Source of the DNA: an uncultured Rothia sp. | Lineage (GTDB): Bacteria > Actinomycetota > Actinomycetes > Actinomycetales > Micrococcaceae | Assembly (NCBI GenBank): GCA_937935205.1 | Contig: CALGXU010000451.1 | Span: forward strand, 1 to 9,694 | DNA: 9,694 bases | Direction: 5' to 3' | Shown: in pieces, positions 1 through 7,203 of the stretch | How positions within the stretch are numbered: position 1 is the stretch's first letter | Layout: every line of letters starts with the position of its first letter | Notes under the pieces: generated by a model | What the model was told of the DNA's origin: nothing | The model's input: only the letters and a program-made list of their open reading frames with translations | Database searches by the model: none | Made by a program: the position numbers and the translations under genes

Positions 1-792
1 TTGATCGAGAACGGGTTGATCCTCGCGGAAGCCTATGTGCCGCCGACCCCCGAAGACATGCATCTGCCCCCCTTCTTCACCATCGGTGATTTTGCTTTCG
101 GTAAGCAGAACGTACTGATTCTGCTGTCCGTGGTGATTATCGCGGTCTTCTTCCTCACCGCAGCACGTAAGCGCGCCATGGTTCCCGGCAAGACTCAGTT
201 CATCGCTGAGTCTGGCTACATGTTTGCTCGTAACTCCCTCGGTAAGGAAACCCTGGGCGTTCAGCACTACAAGCCTTTCGTGCCGATTCTGTTCGCCTCC
301 TTCTTCTTCGTTCTGGTGAACAACCTCTTCGGTTCGATTCCCTTCGTTCAGCTGCCCTCCTTCTCGCACCCCGGTAGCGCCTACGCACTGGCTGGCGTCG
401 CGTACCTGACCTGGGTTGGCGTTGGTATCAAGCGCAAGGGCCTGGGCGGCTTCTTCAAGGACATCACCATGCCTTCGGGTCTGCCGGTGTGGATTTACCC
501 CATCCTGATCCCGATTGAGTTCTTCTCGAACCTGCTGATTCGTCCCGCAACTCACGCACTGCGTCTCTTCGCGACCATGTTCGGTGGTCACCTGGCGCTG
601 ATGGTTGCATCCAGCATGGTGACCTACATGGTTGAGACTCTGGGCGGCATCGGCTACCTGGCCGCTATTGCTCCCGGTGCTCTGGGCATGTTCCTGTACT
701 TCCTGGAATTCATGATTCAGTGCATCCAGGCTTATGTGTTCGCTCTGCTGCTGGCTGTGTACCTGCAGGGCTCGGTTTCCGAGGGACACTAA
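1..792 (+). CDS. atpB: F1Fo ATP synthase subunit a (AtpB)
   Basis: This is the membrane subunit a of the Fo motor. It forms the two proton half-channels next to the rotating c-ring. The protein is 263 residues if read from the TTG at base 1, a normal length for the family, with several strongly hydrophobic segments (about residues 38-54, 95-110, 160-180, 190-215 and 225-258). The signature ALRLFATMFGGH around residues 186-197 contains Arg188, the essential arginine that separates the half-channels. The TAA stop is at 790-792. It is the first gene of the atp operon in this window and is followed by a 143-nt gap before atpE. The 5' end is uncertain because the window begins exactly here: TTG may be the real start, but an upstream start outside the window cannot be excluded. 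Identity is clear; only the N-terminus is in doubt. Confidence 0.95.
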   Translation: MIENGLILAEAYVPPTPEDMHLPPFFTIGDFAFGKQNVLILLSVVIIAVFFLTAARKRAMVPGKTQFIAESGYMFARNSLGKETLGVQHYKPFVPILFASFFFVLVNNLFGSIPFVQLPSFSHPGSAYALAGVAYLTWVGVGIKRKGLGGFFKDITMPSGLPVWIYPILIPIEFFSNLLIRPATHALRLFATMFGGHLALMVASSMVTYMVETLGGIGYLAAIAPGALGMFLYFLEFMIQCIQAYVFALLLAVYLQGSVSEGH

Positions 793-816
793 ACTCTCTA
801 GTTTTTTAGGTTTTCG
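771..816 (+). other. Weak stem and T-rich tract after atpB
   Basis: The end of atpB contains a 5-bp stem with a 3-nt loop (CTCGG 771-775, CCGAG 779-783). Just past the stop, AAACT (791-795) can pair with AGTTT (800-804) around CTCT, and it runs straight into T6 (802-807) and TTTT (811-814). This resembles a weak AT-rich attenuator and could lower or raise transcript ends between atpB and atpE. The stems are short, so I hold this loosely. Confidence 0.25.
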
Positions 817-886
817 CGTTCGTCATTGGGCGTGAATAAAGCAACCCACACGTTCACTGTGCGGGCTATTAACTCAAATCAAACTC

Positions 887-917
887 TGTTCGGTCCGGGT
901 ATGTTCCCGGTCGAACA
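887..917 (+). promoter_or_regulatory. Hairpin upstream of the atpE ribosome binding site
   Basis: Bases 887-892 (TGTTCG) pair with 912-917 (CGAACA), and after a small 2x1 internal loop CCGGG (895-899) pairs with CCCGG (906-910) around the loop TATGTT. The structure ends 5 nt before the purine-rich ribosome binding site of atpE (GAAAGGAA, 923-930), so it leaves the site single-stranded. The pairing is seen directly. A role in boosting c-subunit synthesis or stabilising the 3' mRNA is inference, by analogy with the translational enhancer known upstream of E. coli atpE. Confidence 0.45.
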
Positions 918-935
918 CTGTTGAAAGGAAAAATA

Positions 936-1139
936 ATGGTTGGTTCCATCACTGCGGTTGGCTACGGTCTGGCAGCTATTGGCGGCGGCATCGGCGTGGG
1001 TCTGATCTTCGCGGCATACATGACCAGCGTTGCTCGTCAGCCCGAGTCCCAGAAGACCCTGCAGCCCATGCTGTTCCTGGGCTTCGCACTGGTCGAGGCA
1101 CTGGCAATTCTGGGCCTGGTTCTCGTCTTCATCAAGTAA
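936..1139 (+). CDS. atpE: F1Fo ATP synthase subunit c (AtpE)
   Basis: This is the proteolipid that oligomerises into the proton-driven c-ring. It has 67 residues, two transmembrane helices (about 5-28 and 44-66) and a polar loop ARQPE at 33-37 that contacts gamma and epsilon. Helix 1 carries the glycine repeat GGGIGVG at 16-22 needed for tight helix packing. Glu54 in ALVEALAILG is the proton-binding carboxylate. I see no obvious sodium-binding residue set, so proton coupling is expected. The ATG at 936 is chosen because GAAAGGAA (923-930) sits 5 nt upstream. A TTG in frame at 921 would overlap that site and add five residues not typical of the family. It lies between atpB and atpF in the standard operon order. 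Confidence 0.96.
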   Translation: MVGSITAVGYGLAAIGGGIGVGLIFAAYMTSVARQPESQKTLQPMLFLGFALVEALAILGLVLVFIK

Positions 1140-1190
1140 CCGGCTCTGCCACATCCTAAACGACCCATCCCATAGAACAGGATTCCCTCC

Positions 1191-1748
1191 ATGATTTATC
1201 TGGCAAGCGAAGGGGGAGCGGAGGCAACTTCGAACCCCCTGATTCCCGACGTCGGGGAAATTGTCATTACCCTCATCGGATTCCTGATCCTCTACTACAT
1301 CGTTGCTAAGTACGTTGTCCCGGCGTTCGAGAAGATCTACCAGGACCGTAAGGAAGCAATCGAAGGTGGCCTTGCCAAGGCCGAGAAGGCACAGGCAGAG
1401 GCTGCAGCGGCTCGCGATGAGTACACCCAGCAGCTCGAAAGCGCTCGACTGGAGGCTCAGAAGATTCGTGAAGAGGCACGCGCAGAGGGCGAGGCAATCA
1501 TTGCCGACGCTCGCGAGCGTGCAACCGCTGAGGCTCAGCGCATTAGCGATAATGCAGCAAAGGCTATCGAGGCAGAGCGTGCGGCAGCAGCAGTGTCCCT
1601 CCGTTCCGAGGTTGGCACTCTTGCTACGACCCTTGCCGGCAAGATTGTGGGCGAAGCCCTCAACGATGATGAGCGATCGGCCCGTGTGGTAGATCGTTTT
1701 CTTGCTGACCTTGAAACCGAGAAGCAGAACGCAGGTGCGGCTCGGTAA
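1191..1748 (+). CDS. atpF: F1Fo ATP synthase subunit b (AtpF)
   Basis: This is the peripheral-stalk subunit that holds the F1 head still against the rotor. The 185-residue protein has one N-terminal membrane helix (about 22-43, EIVITLIGFLILYYIVAKY) and then a long charged, alanine-rich coiled coil (about 44-150) with the usual right-handed heptad/hendecad look, ending in a region that binds delta (about 145-170). The length is typical of a stand-alone b subunit. It is not fused to delta, which separates this organism from mycobacteria. A weak CAGGA (1178-1182) precedes the ATG by 8 nt. The TAA stop overlaps the atpH start by one base (TAATG at 1746-1750), so the two proteins are probably translationally coupled. 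Confidence 0.95.
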   Translation: MIYLASEGGAEATSNPLIPDVGEIVITLIGFLILYYIVAKYVVPAFEKIYQDRKEAIEGGLAKAEKAQAEAAAARDEYTQQLESARLEAQKIREEARAEGEAIIADARERATAEAQRISDNAAKAIEAERAAAAVSLRSEVGTLATTLAGKIVGEALNDDERSARVVDRFLADLETEKQNAGAAR

Positions 1749-2560
1749 TGGCAGGAGTATCTACTGAATCACTGAGCAAGGTGGAAGAGGTGCTGGAAGC
1801 TCACGCTTCCCTGCAGCCCCTGAACCTGGCGAGCGAGCTTTTCGCTGTGGTTGATGTTCTCGACCACAACGGCACCCTGCGCCGTGCTGTCACCGATTCT
1901 TCGCGTGATGCAGCAGCACGTCAGGGTATCGCTAACACCGTCTTCGGCGGCAAGATCTCTTCTCAGGCTATGGCTGTGTTCACCAATGCGGTGGCTCAGC
2001 GCTGGTCTGATGATGCTGATCTGGCGAACGCCCTGGAGCGTGCAGCAGTGCTCGCCGTGACCGCATCGGCTCAGTCTCGCGGTGGCGTGGATGCCCTGGA
2101 CGAGGTACTCAACGAACTACTCACCTTTGTGCGTACCGTTGATTCCAACGCTCAGGCGCAGGAAGCGCTGTCCGACCATCAGGCAAGCAAAGAAGCAAAG
2201 AAGAAGCTCGCCGTGGCGCTCGGTGGCCCCGCCACCACCGCCGAAGGTGTGCTTCTGCTCGAACGAATTGGCTCCAACCCCCGCGGCCGTCACGCTGCAC
2301 GGGTAGCCGATGAGTTCGCAGAAATCATCGTCACGCGACAGAACCGTTACATTGCGCGAGTAACTAGCGCGATTGCGCTGTCGCAGGCACAGCTTGAACG
2401 TCTCGGTCGCGCGCTCAACGCCGTGTACGGCCGTGAGCTGAAGCTCGACGTTTCGGTGGACCCCGCCGTTCTGGGCGGTCTGCGTGTTCAGGTGGGCGAC
2501 GAGGTGATCGACGGTACCGTCGAGACCCGTATGTCCGACCTGACTCGTTCCATCGGCTAG
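1748..2560 (+). CDS. atpH: F1Fo ATP synthase subunit delta (AtpH)
   Basis: Delta sits on top of the alpha3beta3 head and joins it to the b stalk. At 270 residues it is the long actinobacterial form; E. coli delta has about 177 residues. The C-terminal part carries the family signature, seen as VDPAVLGGLRVQVGDEVIDG around residues 237-256, followed by RMSDLTRSIG at the end. The N-terminal half is mostly helical and would bind the alpha N-termini. The start is fixed by the 1-nt TAATG overlap with atpF; no strong ribosome binding site is needed if translation is coupled. The gene ends at a TAG at 2558-2560 and is followed by the longest gap within the operon (187 nt) before atpA. Confidence 0.94.
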   Translation: MAGVSTESLSKVEEVLEAHASLQPLNLASELFAVVDVLDHNGTLRRAVTDSSRDAAARQGIANTVFGGKISSQAMAVFTNAVAQRWSDDADLANALERAAVLAVTASAQSRGGVDALDEVLNELLTFVRTVDSNAQAQEALSDHQASKEAKKKLAVALGGPATTAEGVLLLERIGSNPRGRHAARVADEFAEIIVTRQNRYIARVTSAIALSQAQLERLGRALNAVYGRELKLDVSVDPAVLGGLRVQVGDEVIDGTVETRMSDLTRSIG

Positions 2561-2582
2561 CGGCTCAAGCTAGCGACGCTGA

Positions 2583-2671
2583 ACCGTTCGTCGCAACGGT
2601 GATTTAGAAGATACCTCGGGTAGCGGGTGCGTGGCAGATGCCTCCTTCGCAGAAGCAGTGGCATTGCCCGC
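2583..2671 (+). promoter_or_regulatory. Structured atpH-atpA intercistronic region
   Basis: Two foldable elements lie in this part of the gap. The first is ACCGTT (2583-2588) pairing with AACGGT (2595-2600) around a 6-nt loop. The second is a composite stem: GCGGG (2623-2627) with CCCGC (2667-2671), then ATGCC (2638-2642) with GGCAT (2660-2664), then CTTC (2645-2648) with GAAG (2652-2655). No gene of family type fits here. No convincing -35/-10 promoter pair is visible. These could be mRNA processing or stability elements; that is inference. Confidence 0.35.
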
Positions 2672-2696
2672 CCGTTCAACCCGAATTGCAAGTTTC

Positions 2697-2723
2697 GGTT
2701 GGTTCCGTTGACGGAACGCAACC
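2697..2723 (+). promoter_or_regulatory. 11-bp hairpin upstream of the atpA ribosome binding site
   Basis: GGTTG (2697-2701) pairs with CAACC (2719-2723) and GTTCCG (2702-2707) pairs with CGGAAC (2712-2717). The loop is TTGA (2708-2711) and the single G2718 is bulged. All pairs are Watson-Crick. The stem ends 13 nt before the AGGG of the atpA ribosome binding site (2737-2740). It has no T-run after it, so it is not a standard terminator. It may be an RNase barrier or translation element that sets alpha levels against the upstream subunits. Confidence 0.5.
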
Positions 2724-2747
2724 ACAATGAGAGAGCAGGGACACAAG

Positions 2748-4373
2748 ATGGCCGAACTGACCATCAATGCCGAAGATGTCCGTAATGCGCTGAACGAGTT
2801 TGCAGCGTCTTACGAACCCGGCAATGCAGAACGTGTTGAGGTGGGTCGAGTTGTATCGGCCTCCGACGGTATCGCTCGTGTCGAGGGCCTTCCCTCGGTT
2901 ATGGCGAATGAGCTGCTTCGTTTCGAAGACGGCACCCTCGGCCTCGCACAGAACCTGGATACCCGCAATATTGGTGTGATTGTCCTGGGTGACTTCACCG
3001 GTATTGAAGAGGGCCAGGTCGTACACCGCACCGGTGAGGTCCTCTCGGTGCCCGTTGGCGACGCGTACCTCGGTCGCGTTGTTGACCCCCTCGGTAACCC
3101 GATCGATGACCTGGGCCCCATTGAGGCTGAAGGTCGCCGCGCACTGGAGCTGCAGGCTCCCGGCGTGACCCAGCGTAAGTCGGTTCACGAGCCGCTGCAG
3201 ACCGGTCTGAAGGCAATCGACTCGATGATTCCGATTGGTCGCGGTCAGCGTCAGCTGATTATTGGTGACCGCCAGACCGGTAAGACCGCTATTGCGATCG
3301 ACACCATTCTGAACCAGAAGGACAACTGGGCTTCGGGTGACCCCAACAAGCAGGTTCGATGCATCTACGTGGCTGTTGGCCAGAAGGCATCCACCATTGC
3401 AGCTGTCCGCCACACCCTTGAGACTCGCGGCGCGCTGGAGTACACCACCATCGTGGCATCTCCCGCATCCGACGCAGCAGGCTTCAAGTACCTGGCACCC
3501 TACACCGGTTCGGCTATCGGCCAGCACTGGATGTACGGTGGCAAGCACGTCCTCATCATCTTCGACGACCTGTCGAAGCAGGCAGAAGCATACCGCGCTG
3601 TGTCCCTGCTGCTGCGCCGCCCGCCGGGACGTGAAGCATACCCCGGTGACGTCTTCTACCTGCACTCCCGCCTGCTGGAGCGTTGCGCTAAGCTCTCTGA
3701 CGACCTGGGCGCAGGCTCGATGACCGGCTTCCCGATCATTGAGACCAAGGCAAACGACGTTTCCGCCTTCATTCCGACCAACGTCATCTCCATTACTGAC
3801 GGCCAGATCTTCCTGCAGTCCGACCTGTTCAACGCTAACCAGCGTCCGGCAGTCGACGTCGGTATCTCCGTCTCCCGTGTTGGTGGTGCCGCACAGACCA
3901 AGGCTATGAAGAAGGTCTCCGGTACCCTGAAGCTGGAGCTGGCACAGTACCGTGCTATGGAAGCGTTCGCAATGTTCGCATCCGACCTGGACGATGCAAC
4001 CAAGGCACAGCTGACCCGCGGTTCTCGCCTGACCGAGCTGCTGCGTCAGCCGCAGTACACCCCGTACGCAGTTGAAGAGCAGGTTGTCTCCATTTGGGCT
4101 GGTACCTCCGGTCACCTCGACGACATTGAGGTTTCCGACGTGCTGCGCTTCGAGGAAGGCTTCATCGAGTACCTGCGTCACAAGACCTCGGTACTGACCG
4201 ATATCGCTTCCTCCGGCAAGCTTGAGGATGACACCGTTGCCGCGCTGAAGACCGCAGTTGCTGACTTCAAGCAGGGTTTCAAGTCTGAGGGCAGCAGCCA
4301 CCTCGTCGACGCAGGTCACGAGGAGCACAAGGCAGCTCGCGATAGCGACATCACTCAGGAAACCATCGGTTAG
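2748..4373 (+). CDS. atpA: F1Fo ATP synthase subunit alpha (AtpA)
   Basis: Alpha is the non-catalytic nucleotide-binding subunit of the F1 head. The protein has 541 residues: a beta-barrel domain (about 25-95), a RecA-like core with P-loop GDRQTGKT at 173-180, and a helical C-terminal domain. Arg377 in SVSRVGG is the arginine finger that reaches into the neighbouring beta catalytic site. After the core there is a charged tail of about 30 residues (roughly 512-541) absent from E. coli alpha (513 residues) and resembling the C-terminal extension that suppresses ATP hydrolysis in mycobacteria. The ATG at 2748 is preferred because AGGG (2737-2740) lies 7 nt before it and the protein then begins MAELTI, as in relatives. 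The in-frame ATG at 2727 has only hairpin sequence upstream. A 75-nt gap precedes atpG. Confidence 0.97.
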   Translation: MAELTINAEDVRNALNEFAASYEPGNAERVEVGRVVSASDGIARVEGLPSVMANELLRFEDGTLGLAQNLDTRNIGVIVLGDFTGIEEGQVVHRTGEVLSVPVGDAYLGRVVDPLGNPIDDLGPIEAEGRRALELQAPGVTQRKSVHEPLQTGLKAIDSMIPIGRGQRQLIIGDRQTGKTAIAIDTILNQKDNWASGDPNKQVRCIYVAVGQKASTIAAVRHTLETRGALEYTTIVASPASDAAGFKYLAPYTGSAIGQHWMYGGKHVLIIFDDLSKQAEAYRAVSLLLRRPPGREAYPGDVFYLHSRLLERCAKLSDDLGAGSMTGFPIIETKANDVSAFIPTNVISITDGQIFLQSDLFNANQRPAVDVGISVSRVGGAAQTKAMKKVSGTLKLELAQYRAMEAFAMFASDLDDATKAQLTRGSRLTELLRQPQYTPYAVEEQVVSIWAGTSGHLDDIEVSDVLRFEEGFIEYLRHKTSVLTDIASSGKLEDDTVAALKTAVADFKQGFKSEGSSHLVDAGHEEHKAARDSDITQETIG

Positions 4374-4392
4374 CGATTAGTCCTCGCCTTCT

Positions 4393-4422
4393 CCCCGCCT
4401 CAGCTATGAGGCTGGGGCGGGG
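4393..4422 (+). promoter_or_regulatory. 11-bp GC-rich hairpin between atpA and atpG
   Basis: CCCCGCCTCAG (4393-4403) pairs with CTGGGGCGGGG (4412-4422) over 11 bp with one G-U wobble, leaving the loop CTATGAGG (4404-4411). A competing, smaller fold pairs GCCTCA (4397-4402) with TGAGGC (4407-4412) around GCTA, so the element could switch between two forms. The stem ends 8 nt before AAGGAG (4431-4436), the first of two possible ribosome binding sites of atpG. No T-run follows, so full termination is unlikely. Confidence 0.5.
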
Positions 4423-4448
4423 CAGAAAGCAAGGAGAAAGGAAGCTCT

Positions 4449-5390
4449 ATGGGAGCCCAGATTAGGGTTTACCGACAGAAGATTGCTTCGACGTCGTCTA
4501 TGAAGAAGATCTTCAAGGCGATGGAGATGATCGCGACCTCCCGCATTAACAAGGCTCGTAACGCTGCTCAGGCAGCTGGCCCTTACGCGAACGCTCTGAC
4601 CCGCGTGGTGACTGCGGTTGCGACTCAGCACGGTATTAAGCACCCGCTGATTCACAAGCCGCACGAGTTCGGAACCTACGAACACCGCCGCTCCGCAATT
4701 CTGGTTGTTACCAGCGACCGTGGCCTGGCAGGTTCGTACTCCTCCGCTATCCTGCGTCGTACCGAATCTCTGATTGAGAAGCTGCGCTCTAACGGCCAGG
4801 AGGTACAGCTGTACCTGGTTGGTCGTAAGGCAAAGGCTTACTTCGAGTTCCGTGAGCGCCCCTACGCCCGTGCGTGGGAGGGCCACACCGATGCACCTCG
4901 TGTTGAAACCGCCGTCGAAATTCGTGACGCACTGCTCGAAGCCTACGACCTGCCCTTCGAAGAGGGCGGCGTGGACGAACTGCACATCGTGTACACCGAG
5001 TTCAAGTCGATGGTTGTTCAGGAACCCAAGATCCTGCGCCTGCTGCCCATCCACGTGGCTGACGCAAAGGCTATGGGCGAGGAAATCGTTCCCGACCAGG
5101 AACTGACCAAGGCTGAGTACGAGCAGGCGGCATCCTTCGAATTCGAGCCCTCCGCTGAGGAAGTGCTCAACGAGCTGCTGCCGCGCTACGTTGCATCCCG
5201 TATCTTCTCCTGCCTCCTGCAGGCAGCAGCAAGTGAGCTGGCATCCCGCCAGCGCGCGATGAAGACCGCAGGTGACAACGCTGAGACGCTGATTACCAAG
5301 TACACCCGTTTGATGAACAACGCACGTCAGGCGGAAATTACTCAGGAGCTCTCCGAAATCGTGGGCGGCGCAGACGCCCTCGGCTCCTAG
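4449..5390 (+). CDS. atpG: F1Fo ATP synthase subunit gamma (AtpG)
   Basis: Gamma is the central shaft that turns inside the alpha3beta3 head. It has 313 residues, slightly longer than E. coli gamma (about 287). The N-terminal helix (MGAQIRVYRQKIASTSSMKK, then ITKAMEMIA-like IFKAMEMIATSRI at about 21-33) and the C-terminal helix (AMKTAGDNAETLI at about 274-286 and ARQAEITQELSEIVGGADAL at about 293-312) form the antiparallel coiled coil of the shaft. The middle is the Rossmann-like globular domain, starting near SAILVVTSDRGLAG (about 82-95). Two possible ribosome binding sites precede the ATG: AAGGAG (4431-4436, 12 nt away) and AGGA (4439-4442, 6 nt away); the nearer one is better spaced. A GC-rich hairpin lies just upstream. 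Confidence 0.96.
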   Translation: MGAQIRVYRQKIASTSSMKKIFKAMEMIATSRINKARNAAQAAGPYANALTRVVTAVATQHGIKHPLIHKPHEFGTYEHRRSAILVVTSDRGLAGSYSSAILRRTESLIEKLRSNGQEVQLYLVGRKAKAYFEFRERPYARAWEGHTDAPRVETAVEIRDALLEAYDLPFEEGGVDELHIVYTEFKSMVVQEPKILRLLPIHVADAKAMGEEIVPDQELTKAEYEQAASFEFEPSAEEVLNELLPRYVASRIFSCLLQAAASELASRQRAMKTAGDNAETLITKYTRLMNNARQAEITQELSEIVGGADALGS

Positions 5391-5446
5391 TATTGGTACG
5401 CCAACGAAGCCATCAACTGTCCAAACTTTCTAAGTAAGTGAGAAAT

Positions 5447-6910
5447 ATGACTGCCACCTACAACGAATCGGTCTCCGCACCGACTCAGGGCGCAACGGGT
5501 CGTATTGCCCGCGTCATCGGCCCCGTGGTCGACGTCGAGTTCCCCGCCGGTCAGGTCCCCGAGATTTACAACGCTCTGACCACCGAGCTGACCCTCGACG
5601 GTCGCACCCGCACCATCACCTTCGAGACCGCACAGCACCTGGGCGACTCGATCGTTCGCGCTATCTCCCTGCAGCAGACTGACGGCCTGGTCCGCGGTCA
5701 GGCTGTAGTCGACACCGGCGCACCGATCTCCGTCCCCGTTGGTGACGGCGTGAAGGGCCACATCTTCAACGTTCTCGGTGACGCACTCGACGTGCCGAAC
5801 TCCGAGATCAAGGCTGACACCTACTGGCCGATCCACCGTGCCGCTCCCGGCTTCGCAGAGCTGGAAGGCTCCACCGAAATGCTGGAGACCGGTATTAAGT
5901 CCATCGACCTTCTGACCCCCTACATCAAGGGCGGTAAGATCGGTCTGTTCGGTGGTGCAGGCGTGGGTAAGACCGTGCTGATCCAGGAAATGATTACCCG
6001 TGTGGCTCGTAACTTCGGTGGTACCTCCGTGTTCACCGGTGTTGGCGAGCGTACCCGTGAGGGTAACGACCTGTGGGTCGAAATGGAAGAAGCAGGCGTT
6101 CTGAAGGACACCGCTCTTGTGTTCGGCCAGATGGATGAGCCCCCGGGAACCCGTCTGCGCGTGGCACTGACCGGTCTGACCATGGCGGAGTACTTCCGCG
6201 ATGTTCAGAACCAGGACGTGCTGCTGTTCATCGACAACATCTTCCGTTTCACTCAGGCAGGTTCTGAGGTTTCCACCCTGCTGGGCCGCATGCCCTCCGC
6301 AGTGGGTTACCAGCCGAACCTGGCGGACGAAATGGGTCTGCTGCAGGAGCGTATTACCTCCACCCGCGGTCACTCCATCACCTCCATGCAGGCAATTTAC
6401 GTGCCTGCGGATGACTACACCGACCCGGCGCCGGCAACCACCTTCGCGCACCTGGATGCGACCACCGAGCTCTCTCGTGAAATCGCATCGCGCGGTCTGT
6501 ACCCGGCAATTGACCCGCTGTCCTCCACCTCCCGAATTCTGGACGCACAGTACATCGGTCAGGAGCACTACGACACCGCAATTCGCGTGAAGGCTATTCT
6601 GCAGGAAAACAAGGAACTGCAGGACATCATCGCGATTCTGGGTGTGGACGAGCTCTCCGAGGAGCAGAAGATCGTCGTGGCACGTGCACGCCGTATCGAG
6701 CAGTTCCTCTCCCAGAACACCTACACTGCAAAGCAGTTCACCGGTGTCGAGGGTTCGACCGTTCCGCTGAAGGACACCATCGAGTCCTTCCAGATGATCT
6801 GCAACGGCGATGTCGACCACATCCCCGAGCAGGCGTTCTACAACATTGGTGGTATGGACGACGTTATGCGCCGCTACGAGGAAATCAAGGCACAGACTGG
6901 AGCTAAGTAA
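5447..6910 (+). CDS. atpD: F1Fo ATP synthase subunit beta (AtpD)
   Basis: Beta is the catalytic subunit that makes ATP from ADP and phosphate. The 487-residue protein has an N-terminal beta-barrel (about 18-95, beginning GRIARVIGPVVDVEFP), a RecA-like core with P-loop GGAGVGKT at 169-176, the catalytic glutamate Glu201 in GVGERTREG, and a helical C-terminal domain with the DELSEEQ motif at 401-407 that acts as the lever against gamma and epsilon. All these residues match the functional family. The ATG at 5447 is preferred. A GTG in frame at 5438 would add only three residues, and it overlaps the only purine-rich stretch (GTGAG, 5438-5442) that could serve as a weak ribosome binding site. The 56-nt gap after atpG contains just a 4-bp stem. 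atpC starts 2 nt after the stop. Confidence 0.97.
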   Translation: MTATYNESVSAPTQGATGRIARVIGPVVDVEFPAGQVPEIYNALTTELTLDGRTRTITFETAQHLGDSIVRAISLQQTDGLVRGQAVVDTGAPISVPVGDGVKGHIFNVLGDALDVPNSEIKADTYWPIHRAAPGFAELEGSTEMLETGIKSIDLLTPYIKGGKIGLFGGAGVGKTVLIQEMITRVARNFGGTSVFTGVGERTREGNDLWVEMEEAGVLKDTALVFGQMDEPPGTRLRVALTGLTMAEYFRDVQNQDVLLFIDNIFRFTQAGSEVSTLLGRMPSAVGYQPNLADEMGLLQERITSTRGHSITSMQAIYVPADDYTDPAPATTFAHLDATTELSREIASRGLYPAIDPLSSTSRILDAQYIGQEHYDTAIRVKAILQENKELQDIIAILGVDELSEEQKIVVARARRIEQFLSQNTYTAKQFTGVEGSTVPLKDTIESFQMICNGDVDHIPEQAFYNIGGMDDVMRRYEEIKAQTGAK

Positions 6911-6912
6911 TC

Positions 6913-7170
6913 ATGGCTCTGAAAGTTGAAGTTGTTTCCCGCGAACGCGTCGTGTGGACTGGCGAAGCGAACTACGTTCGTGCACGCTCCGTCAGCGGTG
7001 ACCTCGGCATCCTGCCGGGCATGATCCCCACCTGCACGCTGCTGGCACAGGACGGCGAGCTGCTCATTGAACCTGTTGAGGGTGAGACCATTAAGACCAT
7101 CCTTAACGCAGGTTTCTTGACCGTCTCGAACGATCACGTAACCATCGCTGCAAAGCACGCACAGATTTAA
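6913..7170 (+). CDS. atpC: Short F1Fo ATP synthase subunit epsilon (AtpC)
   Basis: Epsilon binds gamma and the c-ring and in many bacteria blocks ATP hydrolysis. The protein has 85 residues and covers only the N-terminal beta-sandwich domain, with the family motif GDLGILPGM at about 29-37; the usual GH in this motif is GM here. The two-helix C-terminal domain found in E. coli and in longer actinobacterial forms of about 120 residues is missing, and the TAA stop (7168-7170) is followed by hairpins, with no decayed remainder that I can recognise. Short epsilon forms are known in some bacteria, so this is probably a natural form. The ribosome binding site GGAG (6899-6902) lies in the end of atpD, 10 nt before the ATG. 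Translation is probably coupled to atpD. Confidence 0.93.
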   Translation: MALKVEVVSRERVVWTGEANYVRARSVSGDLGILPGMIPTCTLLAQDGELLIEPVEGETIKTILNAGFLTVSNDHVTIAAKHAQI

Positions 7171-7173
7171 AGC

Positions 7174-7195
7174 CGGTTCCCCGCAGGGGGAATTG
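7174..7195 (+). terminator. Small hairpin after the atpC stop
   Basis: TTCCCC (7177-7182) pairs with GGGGAA (7187-7192) around GCAG. Two G-U pairs and a C-G pair extend it to 9 bp (7174-7182 with 7187-7195). It begins 4 nt after the atpC stop codon. It has no T-run and may serve as a 3' end stabiliser. Confidence 0.4.
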
Positions 7196-7203
7196 ACCGC
7201 TGT

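Noticed and set aside
845..865. Imperfect stem CCCACAC/GTGCGGG in the atpB-atpE gap
   Set aside because: Three pairs, a mismatch and three more pairs around a 7-nt loop is too weak to report as an element.
2676..4328. Long open frame (550 codons) antisense to atpA
   Set aside because: It mirrors the biased codon use of a highly expressed GC-rich gene; the translation is rich in Cys, Val and Gln with no recognisable domain, and atpA itself is certain.
5393..5404. Small inverted repeat TTGG-TACG-CCAA between atpG and atpD
   Set aside because: Only four pairs; expected by chance at this length.
5387..6820. Long open frame (477 codons) antisense to atpD
   Set aside because: Same cause as for atpA: a frame kept open by codon bias of the true gene on the other strand. 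No ribosome binding site or family match is seen.
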